Positions 23,969-36,769 are shown, counted from the first letter of the stretch. The stretch is 64,000 bases of DNA from Taenia hydatigena (GCA_036345935.2 JADWOT020000007.1:4945471-5009470); one strand, 5' to 3'. Translations and numbers: made by a program. Notes: generated by a model not told the origin, from the sequence alone.

Positions 23969-24927
23969 TGAATAGACCAAGACACAGTATGCGTTCCATC
24001 GCTACTGCATATATTGGCTCCAAGATTTTTTAAAAATACTGCGAGCACGAAACGAAAGTGTTAGAAGTCCCTTTACGCATAGTTGGCATGCATATTTAAA
24101 AATCACATTTCGTTTCTTTAAGGACCAGCCAGTACTTACTTCCATATCTTGCAATCGGCTACTCTTTTTTTCGCCAAAGCAATGGGCTTCGGAATGGCTA
24201 GCAATTATGCGTGCCCAAACAGAAACACTGAGAGATGGATTAATTACATCTATTTTGGCATAAACTGCTTTCCTGCGCCATCCACCATGTCCTATTGTTG
24301 ATTACGGCATAATTTGCAAAACTCTACCACTTTTAACTTTGTGTTAAAAGATATAAAGAATTTTGTCTTAGCACGTCAACATGGGTATGCTGATGGAATC
24401 ATGCGAACTTCTTCTATCTCATTCCCTTTGGCGCCTTCTATCATGATTGCACCTCTTAGGGCTTCGTTTCAAGTATATTTAGGCATTTACAATTGACGAC
24501 TGCAATGACGTTGTTTTCGGACGTTGGGGGACACTTGATCCATTCTTTGATTGAAACTCATCTGCGAAAAAGGCGAAGGACTTTACTCACTACCCAGGTG
24601 TTGATTCAGTAGCTTGTCTTTATGTGAATTAGTAGAAAGAGCGGTGTTAGCTTTAGTTCGAACCTCAGATCACCGAGGAACTACAATTACCAATCGTATC
24701 CGCCCTCCATCGATCGCCCGTTCGTTTTCTTTTTTGATGTCCAACCGCTCGAAGAAGTTAAGCAAAGTGGAGTGAGGTGAAGCTGAGGTGAGTAGAGTGC
24801 TTGATGGTGGCTCCGCGTAGTTGTCGATTGGAAGAGTGGACACGCAATAGTAACATAATTACAGATATACACTAGAGATTGTGTGAAAGGAAGTGCTTAA
24901 GGTATAAAAAGAGCTCCTTAAAAATGC
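23969..24927. other. Unannotated stretch
   Basis: Nothing recognisable was found between the R4 left arm and the tRNA-Pro. TATA-like AT-rich sequence (GGTATAAAAAG) lies at 24901-24911, about 17 bp upstream of the tRNA start. Confidence 0.4.
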
Positions 24928-24999
24928 GCCTCAGTGGTCTACGGGTATGATTCGCGTTTCGGGTGCGCGAGGTCCCGGGTTTAAATCCCGGCTGAGCCC
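24928..24999 (+). tRNA. tRNA-Pro (anticodon CGG), nearly intact
   Basis: The 72-base sequence folds as a standard tRNA. The acceptor strands GCCTCAG and CTGAGCC pair except at position 2 (C-C). The D arm is GGTCTACGGGTATG, the anticodon stem CGCGT/GCGCG closes the loop TTCGGGT, and the T stem CCGGG/CCCGG is perfect. Compared with the usual animal tRNA-Pro form, one anticodon-stem pair is changed on both strands (T-A to G-C), a compensatory change that suggests past selection on folding. The T loop is TTTAAAT, so the normally invariant C56 is T, which would weaken the D-loop contact. A TTTT pol III terminator follows at 25012-25015. CCA is not encoded. It may be a divergent functional gene or a young pseudogene. 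Confidence 0.55.
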
Positions 25000-25011
25000 A
25001 TACGCGTGGCG

Positions 25012-25015
25012 TTTT
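25012..25015 (+). terminator. Pol III T-run terminator after tRNA-Pro
   Basis: Four T residues lie 13 bases after the tRNA 3' end, the usual place and form of an RNA polymerase III terminator. Chance occurrence of TTTT is common, so this is only supporting evidence. Confidence 0.4.
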
Positions 25016-26919
25016 ATAAGTCTCTTAGTTGATTAGATCTCGCCCACTGGAACATTTGCACCTTCTAAAAGTGTTTGTCTCGTGACGAATTCCTCTGCCC
25101 TTCTTATGCTACAATTGCTTTAATTTGATATGCTGTTGGACTTCAGTCGCGTTTTTATGCATTGGATGGAGTGATTGCACAAGATGCTGACTGAAACCAA
25201 TGTCGTATTTATCGCAGCAAAATTGGCAGTAGGGGAGACTAAGCTCGCATTTGCCGTAACCGAAAAAAAAAACAACTCAAAATACACAAAAGAGATTCTT
25301 TTTACCAACGGGAGAATAAACTGAAAAAGAAATAAATGCGCAGCAAATCGGAGATGTAAGACCGGGGAACAAAAATTTAAAGATAAATTCTAAGTGAACA
25401 AAGCAAGTGAAGCTGAAGTTTAATACAATTAGTCGCATTAAAAATGGGCCCCTTCAAAGTTATAAACGGGAGCGGAAAATTGCTGTCACTTTGGATTTAT
25501 CGCAAACTGCGCATCGGACATTTCCAAAAAAGGAGGCTTTGACTTCGTTGTTGGCATCATATCAAAATGCTCTCTCATAAGCACATATTTTGTAGTGCGA
25601 AGTTGGACTAGCTCTTATAAAGAGGAAGCTACAACCGTCGAAAAAGGTTGATTTATTTAATTTACTACTCAAATGCTTTCATTTTAACCATTCGCTTTGA
25701 AACATTGAGCTTGTATACACAGCTTTTCCCTGTCAAAACTTAGAGCGATTTGGATACGCGTCTCTAGCAGAATAAAAGAAAAATGAGAGCTTTTCGTTTT
25801 GAAAACATAAATTGGTGGTAAATGAACTGGTTTACTGCACGTTAACAGAAAATCTGTTCAAGGTATGAAAACCGAGTAAAAGGATTGATAAGAAACCTGT
25901 TACATTATTATCGGTGCTGCAACCTTTTCCATTCAATCAAGACATGGATCTTGCTAGGTTGCATGGAAAAATCAGATGTGACCCTGAGCGGATCACCTTT
26001 TTAAGATCTGTCTAATTAGCAAAATGCAATATGCGGGGATAACAAGGGACGCTAATTATCCTCTACTTTTGACAAAATGGTGCTCTCGTGGTTCCAGCAC
26101 AAATTTGCGCAATCGCAATGGCATCGGTGAGCAAAAGAAGAAGTGTCTATTGTGCTTACTTTGAATCAAGCGGGGCTCTCTCGAAAAGACGCATATTTTT
26201 GTCGACTAGGTGTCGGCAGAAACCGCAAAAATTTGTCTCATTGGTAAATACAGAGAGGGAAGCACGTCAGGCAATTTTTAATCATTTTATTTTACAGACA
26301 ATCAGTTATAAGCATGAGTGTTTAGAATAAGATGCGGCACAGTCGGAGGATGGTTATTATAGGGCATACTTCCATTCAATTTAAAGGGGCCCGCTGCTAG
26401 ATTTAAAGGAAGCGAAACGCTTAGAAGGAATTGATTGAGGTTTATCGGATATCCGTATTCTTCTTATTACTTCATCAAGATTAATTATAGACGATTATTA
26501 CAGTCTTGCTTCCGTCTTTTATTTCTCAGCAGCTGTAAGACCCCACTAAGTTTAATGGAATTACGTCCGTCAACTTAAGTTTTGATGGCTCCTTTCCCTG
26601 AGCCTGATAAAAGTAGTGACTGGAACGTATGGCTTGATTTCGTTCCCACCGCGGTATTATTAGGATTCCCCATTTACTCATCTAGACCAACTTCAACAAA
26701 TCACCTGTCACTCGTTTGAGTAAAAGCATTAGGAAAGATTCCAACCAAAAGAACCTATGCTTAATTTTAAATTTCGCTCCCTTGGAGATCTTGGACTTCG
26801 TCTTAATTACTTCACTAGTAGCACATTAACAGCTTTTCGTTAGTCAATATATTTGCTGTGCATTTGCATTGGTGCGGGCATGGCTGCCTTGATTCCCTAA
26901 TCACCACCCGAAACGAATT
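25016..26919. other. Unannotated stretch
   Basis: No gene or repeat was recognised. A/T-rich sequence with frames of at most about 80 codons (26088-26330 plus). It forms much of the spacer between the R4 arms. Confidence 0.5.
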
Positions 26920-27074
26920 GGCATCTTAGAATGCAGTAGCTTTATGAGGATAAGCCGATCAAATAAATGTTCAATTAATCAATTTTTTGAATCGAGATGA
27001 ACAAGAACTAAATAAAATTAAAGAGCAGTCGTAATTTCTTCTTATTACTACTTTAGGAGGACCCATTTGCCACT
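26920..27074 (+). repeat. Repeat R5, copy 1
   Basis: This aligns in the same orientation with 32900-33045. Shared blocks are GATCAAATAAAT, then AATCAA, and near the end a TTATTACTACTTTAG-type block followed by GGA and ATTGC. It abuts the right arm of R4 here, but the 32900 copy does not continue into R4, so R5 is a separate repeat. Confidence 0.6.
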
Positions 27075-27880
27075 GCCTAAAGATAGTTAAGACATGGCTT
27101 AGAGTGCATTTATTTAAAGACTCTTAATGACACCTAGCTTATTCTCAGAAATAGAGTGGCTTGTTGACATAAAATGGACTAGTAGACGTCATCAAAGTTG
27201 TTCCGAAACTAAAGCTCTCAGGATGTCGGCTATTTGCACCATTGAGCGGGTTGTTAAATGACGAGCATTGTGATTTGCAGCAACTTGAGCTACAGTTTGT
27301 GGAAGCGTGATTGAGTTGAAGCAGCATTTTAGGGCCTAAGGCAGTAATGCCTTGCAAACCTAAGCGCCTAAGAAAGCATTCCTAGCGCACAAATTAAAAT
27401 AGTATTTACGAAACATGCACGCCAACTGGTCCACCACACAGTTCTTCATACTATGACTCCAGATCGGGAGGCTACATGTTCAAATCAAGTCGGGATCAGC
27501 ACTTATTTCCTGCCCCATCCTCCCTTACCGTTGCCTGTAGCACACCTCTAACTTGTATTCTCCTTCTGTCATTACTTTCGCTACTACATCGCCACTGCTA
27601 CTACTGCCATCACTTTTATGCAGACAACAGAATCATAATACATGATGTCCTCTGCACGAATCTTTTTCGCTCCAAAGTGATTTCCTATTTTAACCTTTTG
27701 GTCAACCTGAGTGAAACAGCAGTGTCTAAAATTGGACTAATTATCAATGGCGTGTGGCGGTAGGAGGAGTGATGAACTGCGATGATGACAATGTCAACAT
27801 AATAAGCGTTGTAAGGAAAGTTTTACATTTGCTTTGTTCTCATGTGAGAATTTTAATTCCACTTTTCTGCAGGACAAAGT
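27075..27880 (+). repeat. Inverted repeat R4, right arm
   Basis: Partner of 23205-23968 in opposite orientation. The nearly identical tract runs from about 27238 to 27768. Outside it, at 27769-27880, the arms share only blocks such as TTTTACATTTGCT and TTCTGCAGGAC, with an inserted ~25 bp here. On the other side, at 27075-27237, they share AAATAAATGCACTCTAAGCC and ATGTCTTAAC (minus-strand sense) with insertions. Confidence 0.9.
27424..27498 (+). pseudogene. Tryptophan tRNA-like module, right arm
   Basis: This is the plus-strand copy of the module at 23557-23631: GACTCCAGATC in the anticodon region, TTCAAAT T loop and CGGGATC acceptor end. The D arm is altered (ACTGGTCCACC). It lies in the middle of the repeat, not at an end, which is unusual for the promoter head of a simple SINE. 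Confidence 0.5.
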
Positions 27881-30800
27881 AGCGCGGAGGCCAATAATCA
27901 CAAAATTGCCCAACAGATTATTCGCTTGTGAGTTATGCTTGAAAAGTTAATATGAGATTAGTGCTCATGTATAACAGGATAATCCACTTTTATCATAAGC
28001 TTTATGCTTCTATAGCAATCTGAACAAATCACCACAGCAGGTAGGCTGGCAACTTTAGCACATGATGTCGCTGTCAATGCTTCACTGATATGTCCAATGG
28101 ATGGACTTTGTAGTCTAATTTTCTGACAAGAACTAAAATATGCGAACTACTGCTACTACAATTTGTCAGTAGCAATGCTGCCAGGATTATAGTGCACCCA
28201 TCAATGGAGAATACAAGTAGGATCATGTTTGCAGTTTTGTGGTGTCTTTTCTGAGTTTACCCTTTTTACTATTGGTCGTACTAGTTATATTAAGGACTGG
28301 GATTCGTAACTGTCCTGATTTACAAGAGACTGCTTTGGGTCATTGTAGGCGGACTTAATACGCGCTACCGGTCAAAGAAGGTTCATTATTAACTAACAGA
28401 CCCTACGTTGTGTCTATTTTAAACAAAACCGAACGCAAAGCTCCTCATTTTTTTTGATAAGTGGCAAAAATGCTCAATTAGCACCTTAAAATGCGGTTTA
28501 ATAAACAGAAGACATGCATGCGTTAATTGTTACGCTTTACAAACAGAGCTGGCAGCATGCAGTCTATTGAATGCGGTCTAATAAATCATGATGTTGGTAT
28601 TCCTACTTGCCATATTCGGGAAATCTGTCACTTAGAAGTGTTTTCGACCTCAAAATACGTTTACCACTGCAGAGGCCTATTAGAGTAAAGAGGTCAAGGT
28701 GAACATTTGTTTTGGGCAGGCAGAGTTAAGGGTTAGCTAGAACTCGCTTGTTACCAATGTGCACAACACCTTCCCTTTTTACTAATAGAAGCAAAAAGTG
28801 GCTAAGTCAAGTGTGATGCAGCATTCAACTGTCGTCGAGTGGCCGTACCAATGTTTACGACCTGTAAATCGGATTCTTTTGCCCCTTCATCCACTCAAAG
28901 TGGGTTTAATTTTGACAAAGGCAATTAATTCGCAAAAATGGTTGATTTCCGCCCTTACCCTCTTCCTTCTTGTGCTGTCTTCTAGACTTCTTCGGAAACT
29001 TCGCCTTTTTACTTATTACTCACGTATCGGAAGCCCGCTACTAGCTTGTCCTTAGCTAAGCTAATAACAGATTAAATAGTCATCAGAGGAGCAGGTCTCT
29101 AGGATCGCCTTTGTTTTTCTTTATTGCAAATTAAAGAATTGAGCTGTCAACGTTGGCCTTCTAGGCTACACTTAATCCCATGGCATTTTTGCACATAGGA
29201 TGCCATTTTTTGCGCATTTATGAAAGAGTTCGGTCAACTTTCCAACACCTTATGGCGCTATCAGCTAAAGACCAGCTAATGTGATTGAGAAAGGCCATTA
29301 ATTCGATCAGTGAGTAGATAGGATGAAAATTTAGCAGACCATAATTTTCTTAAGGTAGGATGAAAACGGGGTTGAGCATTATCTTTTAGCTTAAAGTTTG
29401 GCAAGGGAAAGATCTTTCGTGCGCTCTTTCAATACATTTCTTCGTATAGGTCCATAAGCAGATGTGGTTTAAAGTCAATTGTGCAAAACACGGCATAGAA
29501 TTTGCAGAAATTAACTTTGATTGGATTGACAAACGAAAGCATATTTTGGAAAGAGTGGTACCACAACTCAAGCATTTTTAATGGCTCAATAGAACCATTT
29601 AGTGCATTGTTACATGTGAATTTGCAATGCTAGCAACTGACACTGGCATCTTCACGATTCACTGTCTCTACACCCGATTTCCAGTCAAGTAAGGGCGATC
29701 ATGAACGTAATTCCCCTGCCTAAGTCCCATTAATTTGTGTGTACGCATCTCCAGGCTGATTACATACATGATATAAGACAGCTTCGATACCCATGAATCC
29801 GGATTTCTTCTCGCATGCCTTCCCGTTTAAAATCATTTTCCGCACATCAACTTAATTCCAGAGAGGGTGGAGGGAAAGCAAAACCGACTAACAATGAATG
29901 CAAGATGCCTTCTTTAAGAGGAACGTCTTTGCAAAGTAAAAACACTGACACCAACTAATTATCCGCTACGTACTGGCGCATACCTAACAAGACTTGTTTA
30001 TTTCATTGCTTATTCTTGGGAATTGTATTTACATTCCCTTTGCAGGTTTGCCTTTGTTTACTCAAATCATTGCGCCTTGTGCGTATTCCAATCACTTGCG
30101 GCCAGATCTGGCGCTCACACCAAACGAACTGTCTAATCTGCGCAGGAACCTCTAGGATCATCTCAACAGCATTTGCAACTACTTTACCTCCGAGAGCACT
30201 TTATTCACCACAACAGCTGGCCAAGGGATACTTGTAAATGACGAGTCGTATCACGTGGGGATTAGCTTTTGAACAACTACTACTTTTCATGAGAAGTGCT
30301 TGCGTTCATCCCACCCAAATTTCATCAGCTATTTTATCTTTGTCATAACCGCCGGAAACACCATCTTGAGCAAGCTTCTGCCCAGGAACTCTTAGTTGGG
30401 ATTAGTAGCACATAGGAGTGACAGTAGTAGTTAGCGATTGGTGTGTCAATGACTAAAGAATATCCTTCTCTTTAGGACGGATTAAAATACAGAAGTGTTT
30501 ACCATGCTCCATAACTTATTTCGTTCATGTGCACAAAGCAGAGATGCTGGATGTGATGCGCTGAGTGGGAAGGCGTGAAAATAATGTGATGCTCGCCTTG
30601 AAAGAGCAAACCAATTCACGTGCAGGTAATTCTGGCAGTGAACAACATCAATTCCAACCGATTTGTCTGCGCTTAAGTAAGGTGAGTGTTAAGGTGACTT
30701 AATGACAAGCTCACACCTCTGCGTCATTGCTAGACCAGGGCAGTCATAAGGCTTTTCTTAACTCCTAGTTTTGGGCGATAATGAAGCGTTTCCTCCATTT

Positions 30801-32003
30801 GTTTATTGGAAAAAAATCATCCTCCCATCCTTTTTTACGCAAAATTGCGTCGTATTTTTCATGGCGCACACATTTGCACTGCTTTGATAGTTCGCATCCG
30901 TGTCTGAGGCAATGTCAGCACTGCCTACAAAGGTTGGTATCTCTCTGAGTACTTCCAATCAATCGAATCGATGTAAATGGTAGGAGAAGTAGTTGAGGCC
31001 TAAAATAATCAAGTTGCGCCCGGCCTAAATGAAACTAAAGCCCTAAAATTATTTTTCATCTTCTGATAATCATCGCCTTAATATGCCTGATGGCGGTCGA
31101 TCTTATAACACTTCCACTGCACTTGGAACACTCGAAAATCGCTTCAACACTTAGCTTAACTAACTAGCATGATCAATTCCACCTCGGTTGTTTGCAACAA
31201 TGCTGGTATTCTGACTGTTGTTTTGCAGCTGACAGAATCGGTCACTCAAACTTCTGTGCTCTTAATGCAGTTTAGCCCTGTTCTAGAAAACAAGGGTTTT
31301 TCTCCATAGTTTAATGTGTATTTTAATAGATGGAGGAGGTCAAACAAAAGAAGGAATGAGAAGGCGGCATGTAAAATGATTGAGACACCGCAAATTCCGG
31401 CTGCAAGATATACCGTAAAGTGTAGCAAAATGTTTTAATCAACATTTTAGAAGACATTTCACGCATTTTAAGCGCTTCGGTTTAATGAGTGCATTCCTGT
31501 TTTTCAATACAAAATGAATGCGCGCCAGTTTAATGTAAGATACTACACACTTCCACTGTTTTATGTAGGTCACATTCTCGGTGACGCTTCAACCTCAAAA
31601 GTCAAAGTAGGCGAGTATGCTATGAAGGGGTGCCATAGCAGAAGAGAAGGAAAGCAAATTAAAAAACGAAGAGTTAGAAAGGTGAAAGATAAAGCCATAA
31701 AATTGAGCACTGCGCTTTTAACTAGGGCAGCCACGATCGGATTTAGTGACAAATTCGCACGGCAGTCAGTGAAGCAGAGGCGTGGTGCCAATATTCCTTC
31801 CACTTCGTCAACCGATTACTATCGCGCATTTTATCAGAAAATGTAAAAGACTGGGAGGAATCAATGCAGTGGTTCATAGTGCTAGATGAAAGGGCTGCAT
31901 CTGCGACTCACCTCGCGGCCAATTCGAGGTGTTCGCACTGGAAGCCATTCATTTTCTGCTGAGTGGGTCACTTCATGTAAACTGGGGTGTGGTGGCTAGT
32001 CCC
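27881..32003. other. Unannotated stretch
   Basis: No gene, tRNA or repeat pair was recognised over about 4 kb. The longest frame (31514-31846 plus, 110 codons) is rich in lysine and arginine midway but has no motif and no splice support. Confidence 0.5.
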
Positions 32004-32020
32004 AACCCTAACCCTAACCC
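32004..32020. repeat. Short interstitial telomere-type repeat
   Basis: Three successive AACCCT units occur, the complement of the TTAGGG telomere repeat used by most animals. The tract is far too short to be a telomere end and lies inside ordinary sequence. It may be a chance or repair-related insertion. Confidence 0.6.
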
Positions 32021-32899
32021 AAAGCATGTAGAATTTTTACTTGGGGAAAGCGGGGACTAATATTTGACTGGATTGATTAAGTGCCTTCTTTGAAGACGCT
32101 GTTCTTTTATGCTTTTGTCTTAGTTGATCTAGCCATTCGCTCTTGACCAAAGCAAAGTGATTTACTCCATCAACACCGGGTTTTTTCCTCGATGAGGAAT
32201 AGTTCTCAGCTAGATCATAAAAATGAAGGAAATCGGTAGTTCTAGCAATGAGGTGCACCGAAAAACTAGTAACCTTATAAAATGGAGCTCTTTTTGGCAT
32301 GCAGTGCAACAATGGCAGCTAAAAAGACATTACAAGAATAAAGGGGAAGAACGAAGCTATCCGAACCAAGCGTCTAGAGATGAAGCACATTAAATGCCTA
32401 AAATTCACGAAGAATCCTCGTCTTGGATTAAAAAGGAATAGGTAAATTGCACAGCAAGGGCCTGGGATAAAAGTGAAGTGGCATCTATTTGTGATTTATC
32501 AAATTCCTTCAGTCGAAATTCACAGTCGGCTTTATCCACTTTGCCATCCATTTCGCATGCGACGCACCTCTTAAAAGCATAATCAGTCATTGATATTTTT
32601 TAACTACGTGCGTGATTCCCTCCATCTTAGCGTCAAGCGATTTCACTGGCGAGTGCTTTCATGCAGGGAGGAATCGGTTACTGTCACTGTCACATATTAT
32701 TTGCGTCTGCTATGTCAGTGTCACATGTTGTCAGCTCCGCAATCACTTACTTATGCGTTTCGAGTCCAAGCGCACATGCCAATGAAGTCAGCGATTAATG
32801 GGTTTTAGCTGTTGGTGAAATCCAGACCCCGCATTTCCACTCTTCATCTCCTTCTTCATAAAATTACTTGCTGGCTTCGTGGAAGCAAATGACCAAAAG
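32021..32899. other. Unannotated stretch
   Basis: Nothing recognisable was found. Frames are under 95 codons. A short repeated CTGTCAC/GTGTCAC motif lies at 32680-32735. Confidence 0.4.
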
Positions 32900-33045
32900 T
32901 ATTAGTTTCACAAGGATAAACTGATCAAATAAATACCTAATCAACCAAATTCTGTAAATGGAAACAAACAAGGCCTAATAAACTTAACCTGAGGTCTGAA
33001 TTTTTCTTGTTACTACTTTAGAAGGACTCGTTTACCATTGCGTTC
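32900..33045 (+). repeat. Repeat R5, copy 2
   Basis: Counterpart of 26920-27074: GATCAAATAAAT near 32923, AATCAACC, then GTTACTACTTTAGAAGGA near 33009-33026. Similarity ends soon after. Its origin is unknown. Confidence 0.6.
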
Positions 33046-34189
33046 GAAAATGCTGCAATTCCCTTTTGAATTAAATCGCAAACAACATAAGGAGATGTTC
33101 CTCCAACATTTGGAAAAAGGCATGATATTTTTGGTATTTTGCAAAGATTGCTGCTTTTCAAGAAGTAAATCATGCTGCCCAAGCCAAAAAATAGGCCAAG
33201 TGGATCCTCTTAAGCTATTTGCAACATGGCAGCTGTGGAGAGCTGGCAATATTAACGAAACAGCTTAAACAAGAGGGATTATAGCAGACACACTAGAATG
33301 AATTCCGCTTGCAAAATCAATCGCTGCGAGAGCTTAAAATAACGAGATTTTTTAGAGACGTTACATAAGAAAGCATCAACAATACCTTCAAACTGGAGTG
33401 CATATGAGACCGTAGTGGATGTTTATCATAAATGCGTGTAAACACTACCAAAAGGTAAAGAAGAAGGAGGGGCTTCAGCCTTGATACTTCGCTGTATAAT
33501 GAATGAAATTTTAGAGCCATCGATAATCAACAACCTGGGTACTGCAATGCTAGAAGTGCACTATGAATAACAAATGGTGCACCGTGGCAGTTTCGGTTGA
33601 AATCAATATGCTATCTCATGTCCGTGATTGCCTGAAGCCAAGCCGTTTCCATTAAAGTAGTTCCAAGCCACTGGAATGTAGCATATAATTTTACATTTTA
33701 TTTGCCGTGCGCTTGCAACGAGACGTTGCCCTCTACAATCGGATAGCGTTACAAGTCAAATTGGCCTGACTTTCCATATCCCGATCGCAGAGCAGCTTTA
33801 ATCGTCAAAATGGTGTTTGGCCTAATTCAGGCAGATATCGTATTGCTTCACGTTAAATCATCTGTTTGCCTCTAGCCGTGCTATTTGCTTTTAAAAACAA
33901 TTTGAAAATTGTTTGACAACAATTAATTTCATTTAAAAGGCTGTCCTTTATCCAAAGGGGGTGAAGCTTAGCAAATGAGCGAAAATTCCACTTATCTGTT
34001 AGTAAATCCTCTCCTTTTCCTTGCACGTTGCTAGCAAAATCGAAGACCGTATTTATAGTGACCAACAGTTGTAAATTAGTTTTGAGTCCGGAAGTGGAAT
34101 CCACTTAATCTTGTCAACATAGCGTTTTTTCCTAGGCAGCAAGGCGCCGGTGTATATTTTATGCTCATGCTGCGACTTAAGTTTGTTTA
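33046..34189. other. Unannotated stretch
   Basis: No gene was recognised. Overlapping frames on both strands near 33013-33268 (about 77 codons each) are not distinctive. Confidence 0.4.
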
Positions 34190-35400
34190 GACCATTACCT
34201 TCTAAACAACTGAGTTCAACTTCTTAAATGCTTTCATTCATCTACCAAATGAGCGTCCTTGCAATTGCACGGCATGATTATCCTCGCTACTTTGTTGGAC
34301 CACATCCTGGCAGATGCACCCTAGTAATTACCTAAAGTTGAGAAATGTGATTTGATCGAAGGGTGGCAGGTAAACCAATTAAAAACCCGACTCTGCTAAA
34401 CTATTCCTTTCTTACCCTAATGACTGCCAAAACCATCGCTTAACACAGTAATGGAGAGCCAGTGGCGGCAGCCGGATAAATTTAAGGAGGGCTAACAAAT
34501 CTCATGAGCAAATCGTGAACTCATTGACGAATTTTAGGCTACAGAACTTTTATTTGGGCCTTCTTAACTAATGGTGTCATAATTAGCTAAAAGAATGCAC
34601 AAAAGGGCGATGTAATGAAGCGTGATCCATAATGGTGGATGCGTGAACTTAGGGAAAGCATTTCATCGATTCATGTAAGAGAGTAAGCGCCGATAAGATT
34701 TGATGTTGATTGCTAGATTGCTCTTGCTGAGGATCACAAGGCCTGCAGAAGGGGAGAGCATCCGTCTCCCTCCTATTAATAAGAATGTTATCGCATGGGT
34801 GATACCACCATTTGCTAAACCGCGAAAGTATTGGCCATGCAGAAACACGCTATTTAATGCGCATCTAATTTTATTGTTATTTTGACGTATTGGTTCGTGA
34901 AATACATAAAAAAGACACTTCCTTATCGGTGCCGTCCCTCATCGCTCCAGTTATAGGCAATAATTGCACGCGCGCTTTGCAAATCCAAGTTCGTACAAGA
35001 TGGACAATCCCCTTAAAAGACTTTGGCTAAAATAGAGAGATGTCGAGCGAGAAAATGTCAACATTAGTTGCAAATAGCAGCGATGAGACCGCTGCTAAAG
35101 CTGGTCTATCAGTCGGGTCTGTAAAATATAGCTTTTTCATTGTCAGTGTTGGGTTCGACGAGTGCTGCATATTCATTTTAATGCCGTAGATGAGGTATAG
35201 CAGACCGTTTGACATTGACAGTGACGCACACACGCCTCGGGTGTGGAGACCTTGTCCAGCCCTCCTGGGGAAGATGCCGCGACCTCACTCAATGTTCGCC
35301 GTGACGTGCCGATCACGGCTTTCTTAACCCTACCAGATTAGCCTTCCCGTATGGGTAAGGCAGACGCTCTGGGACGTTTGATTTTGACGCAATGACTAAC
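34190..35400 (-). repeat. Dispersed repeat R8, copy 2
   Basis: Partner of 13195-14450 in inverted orientation. On its minus strand it carries ACACCCGAGGCGTGTG near 35232-35248 and a 68-codon frame (35027-35233). That frame includes LIYGIKMNMQ and PTLTMKKL, matching LVYGVKMNLQ and PILIMKKL in copy 1. Over the first 51 aligned codons I count about 45 nucleotide differences, spread over all three codon positions. The central part has the frame 34663-34848. No terminal inverted repeats or target-site duplication could be identified by eye. Confidence 0.75.
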
Positions 35401-36769
35401 TATTTATCCCAATGCCGCGTAGACACAACTAGTTGCTACTAGATGGTTTATAAAGATTTGTCGCCTATTAGTTAAGCTATGATCAACTATGTTTCTTTGG
35501 CACTTAACTCTGGCTAAAATCAAGACCATCAAGCCACACTGCTTCATTCACTCATCTAACCTAACTTTAAGCGCATCCACGCTGGCGTCAACTTTGGATT
35601 TGAGGGAATTTCATCCCCTCCTTTTAAATCTGTGCAAGACTAAGTGTAAGCTGGGCATTCTGAGTTCACTCTTGATTGGCATGGCAGTACATTGTTATCT
35701 GCGCGAAATAACAAACAGCAATAAGGCGAGTTTTGGAGTCCATAGCCTCTTCCGCTTGGATGCAAAGGTCATCGTCATTAACTGCTGTGATCCAAAAAAT
35801 TCGCACATTTCTGCCATCAACCAAGAATGTACCACAAGTTGGTCAAGCTCAATATAGAGAGCACGCTGGTGAAACCTTCAGGCTATGGCTATCTAAAATA
35901 ACTACCGATCACAACTTGGCTATCATCTCTTTCCTTCCGCAATCCTCCCATTCGCTGCCCCGTTTTACATCATATGAAATTCACTAGGTGTGCAAATTTT
36001 AGTTCTAATTTGCTAGACCAAGTGTGTTGGAATGACCAATCCAGCAGCCACGTGGCTGCGAAACTCACGCAACTTGTACTTGCCTTCACTCTTAAGAACT
36101 AATTTTGCATGAAGTTGGGAATCATATGCGACTAACCACCCCTCTCCACACTTTTCATGCCTGACCTGGGGAAAATCGTAATCAAAAGGTAGCGTAAGCT
36201 TGATCCGCTAGAGTTTTCAACACTCAACGAATTTGTATTTATCAACTATAGGCAAAAGTTAGACTCAAACTGACAAGCAGCTTGTTTTCATAGCACTTAT
36301 TTGTGTTGCATTATCGAGTTCAGCAACAAATTTGAACAAGTGAAATGTCTTCACTCATCAATCGTTAAAAATTTATTTTTTTCTTTAACAAATGTGCTGC
36401 TCCACGTCTTTAGGGCAATGATCACGGATTTCGACTAAGGTCCTGCTTGATTGAGGAGTGGATTAATCGAAATGTCACACATGCAGGCTTTACTAAAGGC
36501 GTGATAGGTTTAAAACAGCACAATATCATGGCACACTGGAGTCAATGCATCATCAATTTGCTCAGATCTATAGGTGAAACACTTACAACGAAGAAGAACG
36601 TTCGCGTCCCTCTATTTATTATCTGGCCCCATTGGCGGCGCAATCTCCTTTATTGTCTACCATGTTGGTTCGTATTAATATCACAACTCAAGGTTCTTGA
36701 TTTCTTTCTAGTCGCTGAATAATAGTGGAGTTTTTATCGATCACTGTCTGGAATTCACTGGTATTGACT
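35401..36769. other. Unannotated stretch
   Basis: Overlapping plus frames at 35489-35857 (122 codons) and 35733-35987 lie here. The minus strand of 35680-35850 also has a smooth open stretch without an ATG. Because both strands are open over the same bases, and no family is recognised, none is called. Confidence 0.3.
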
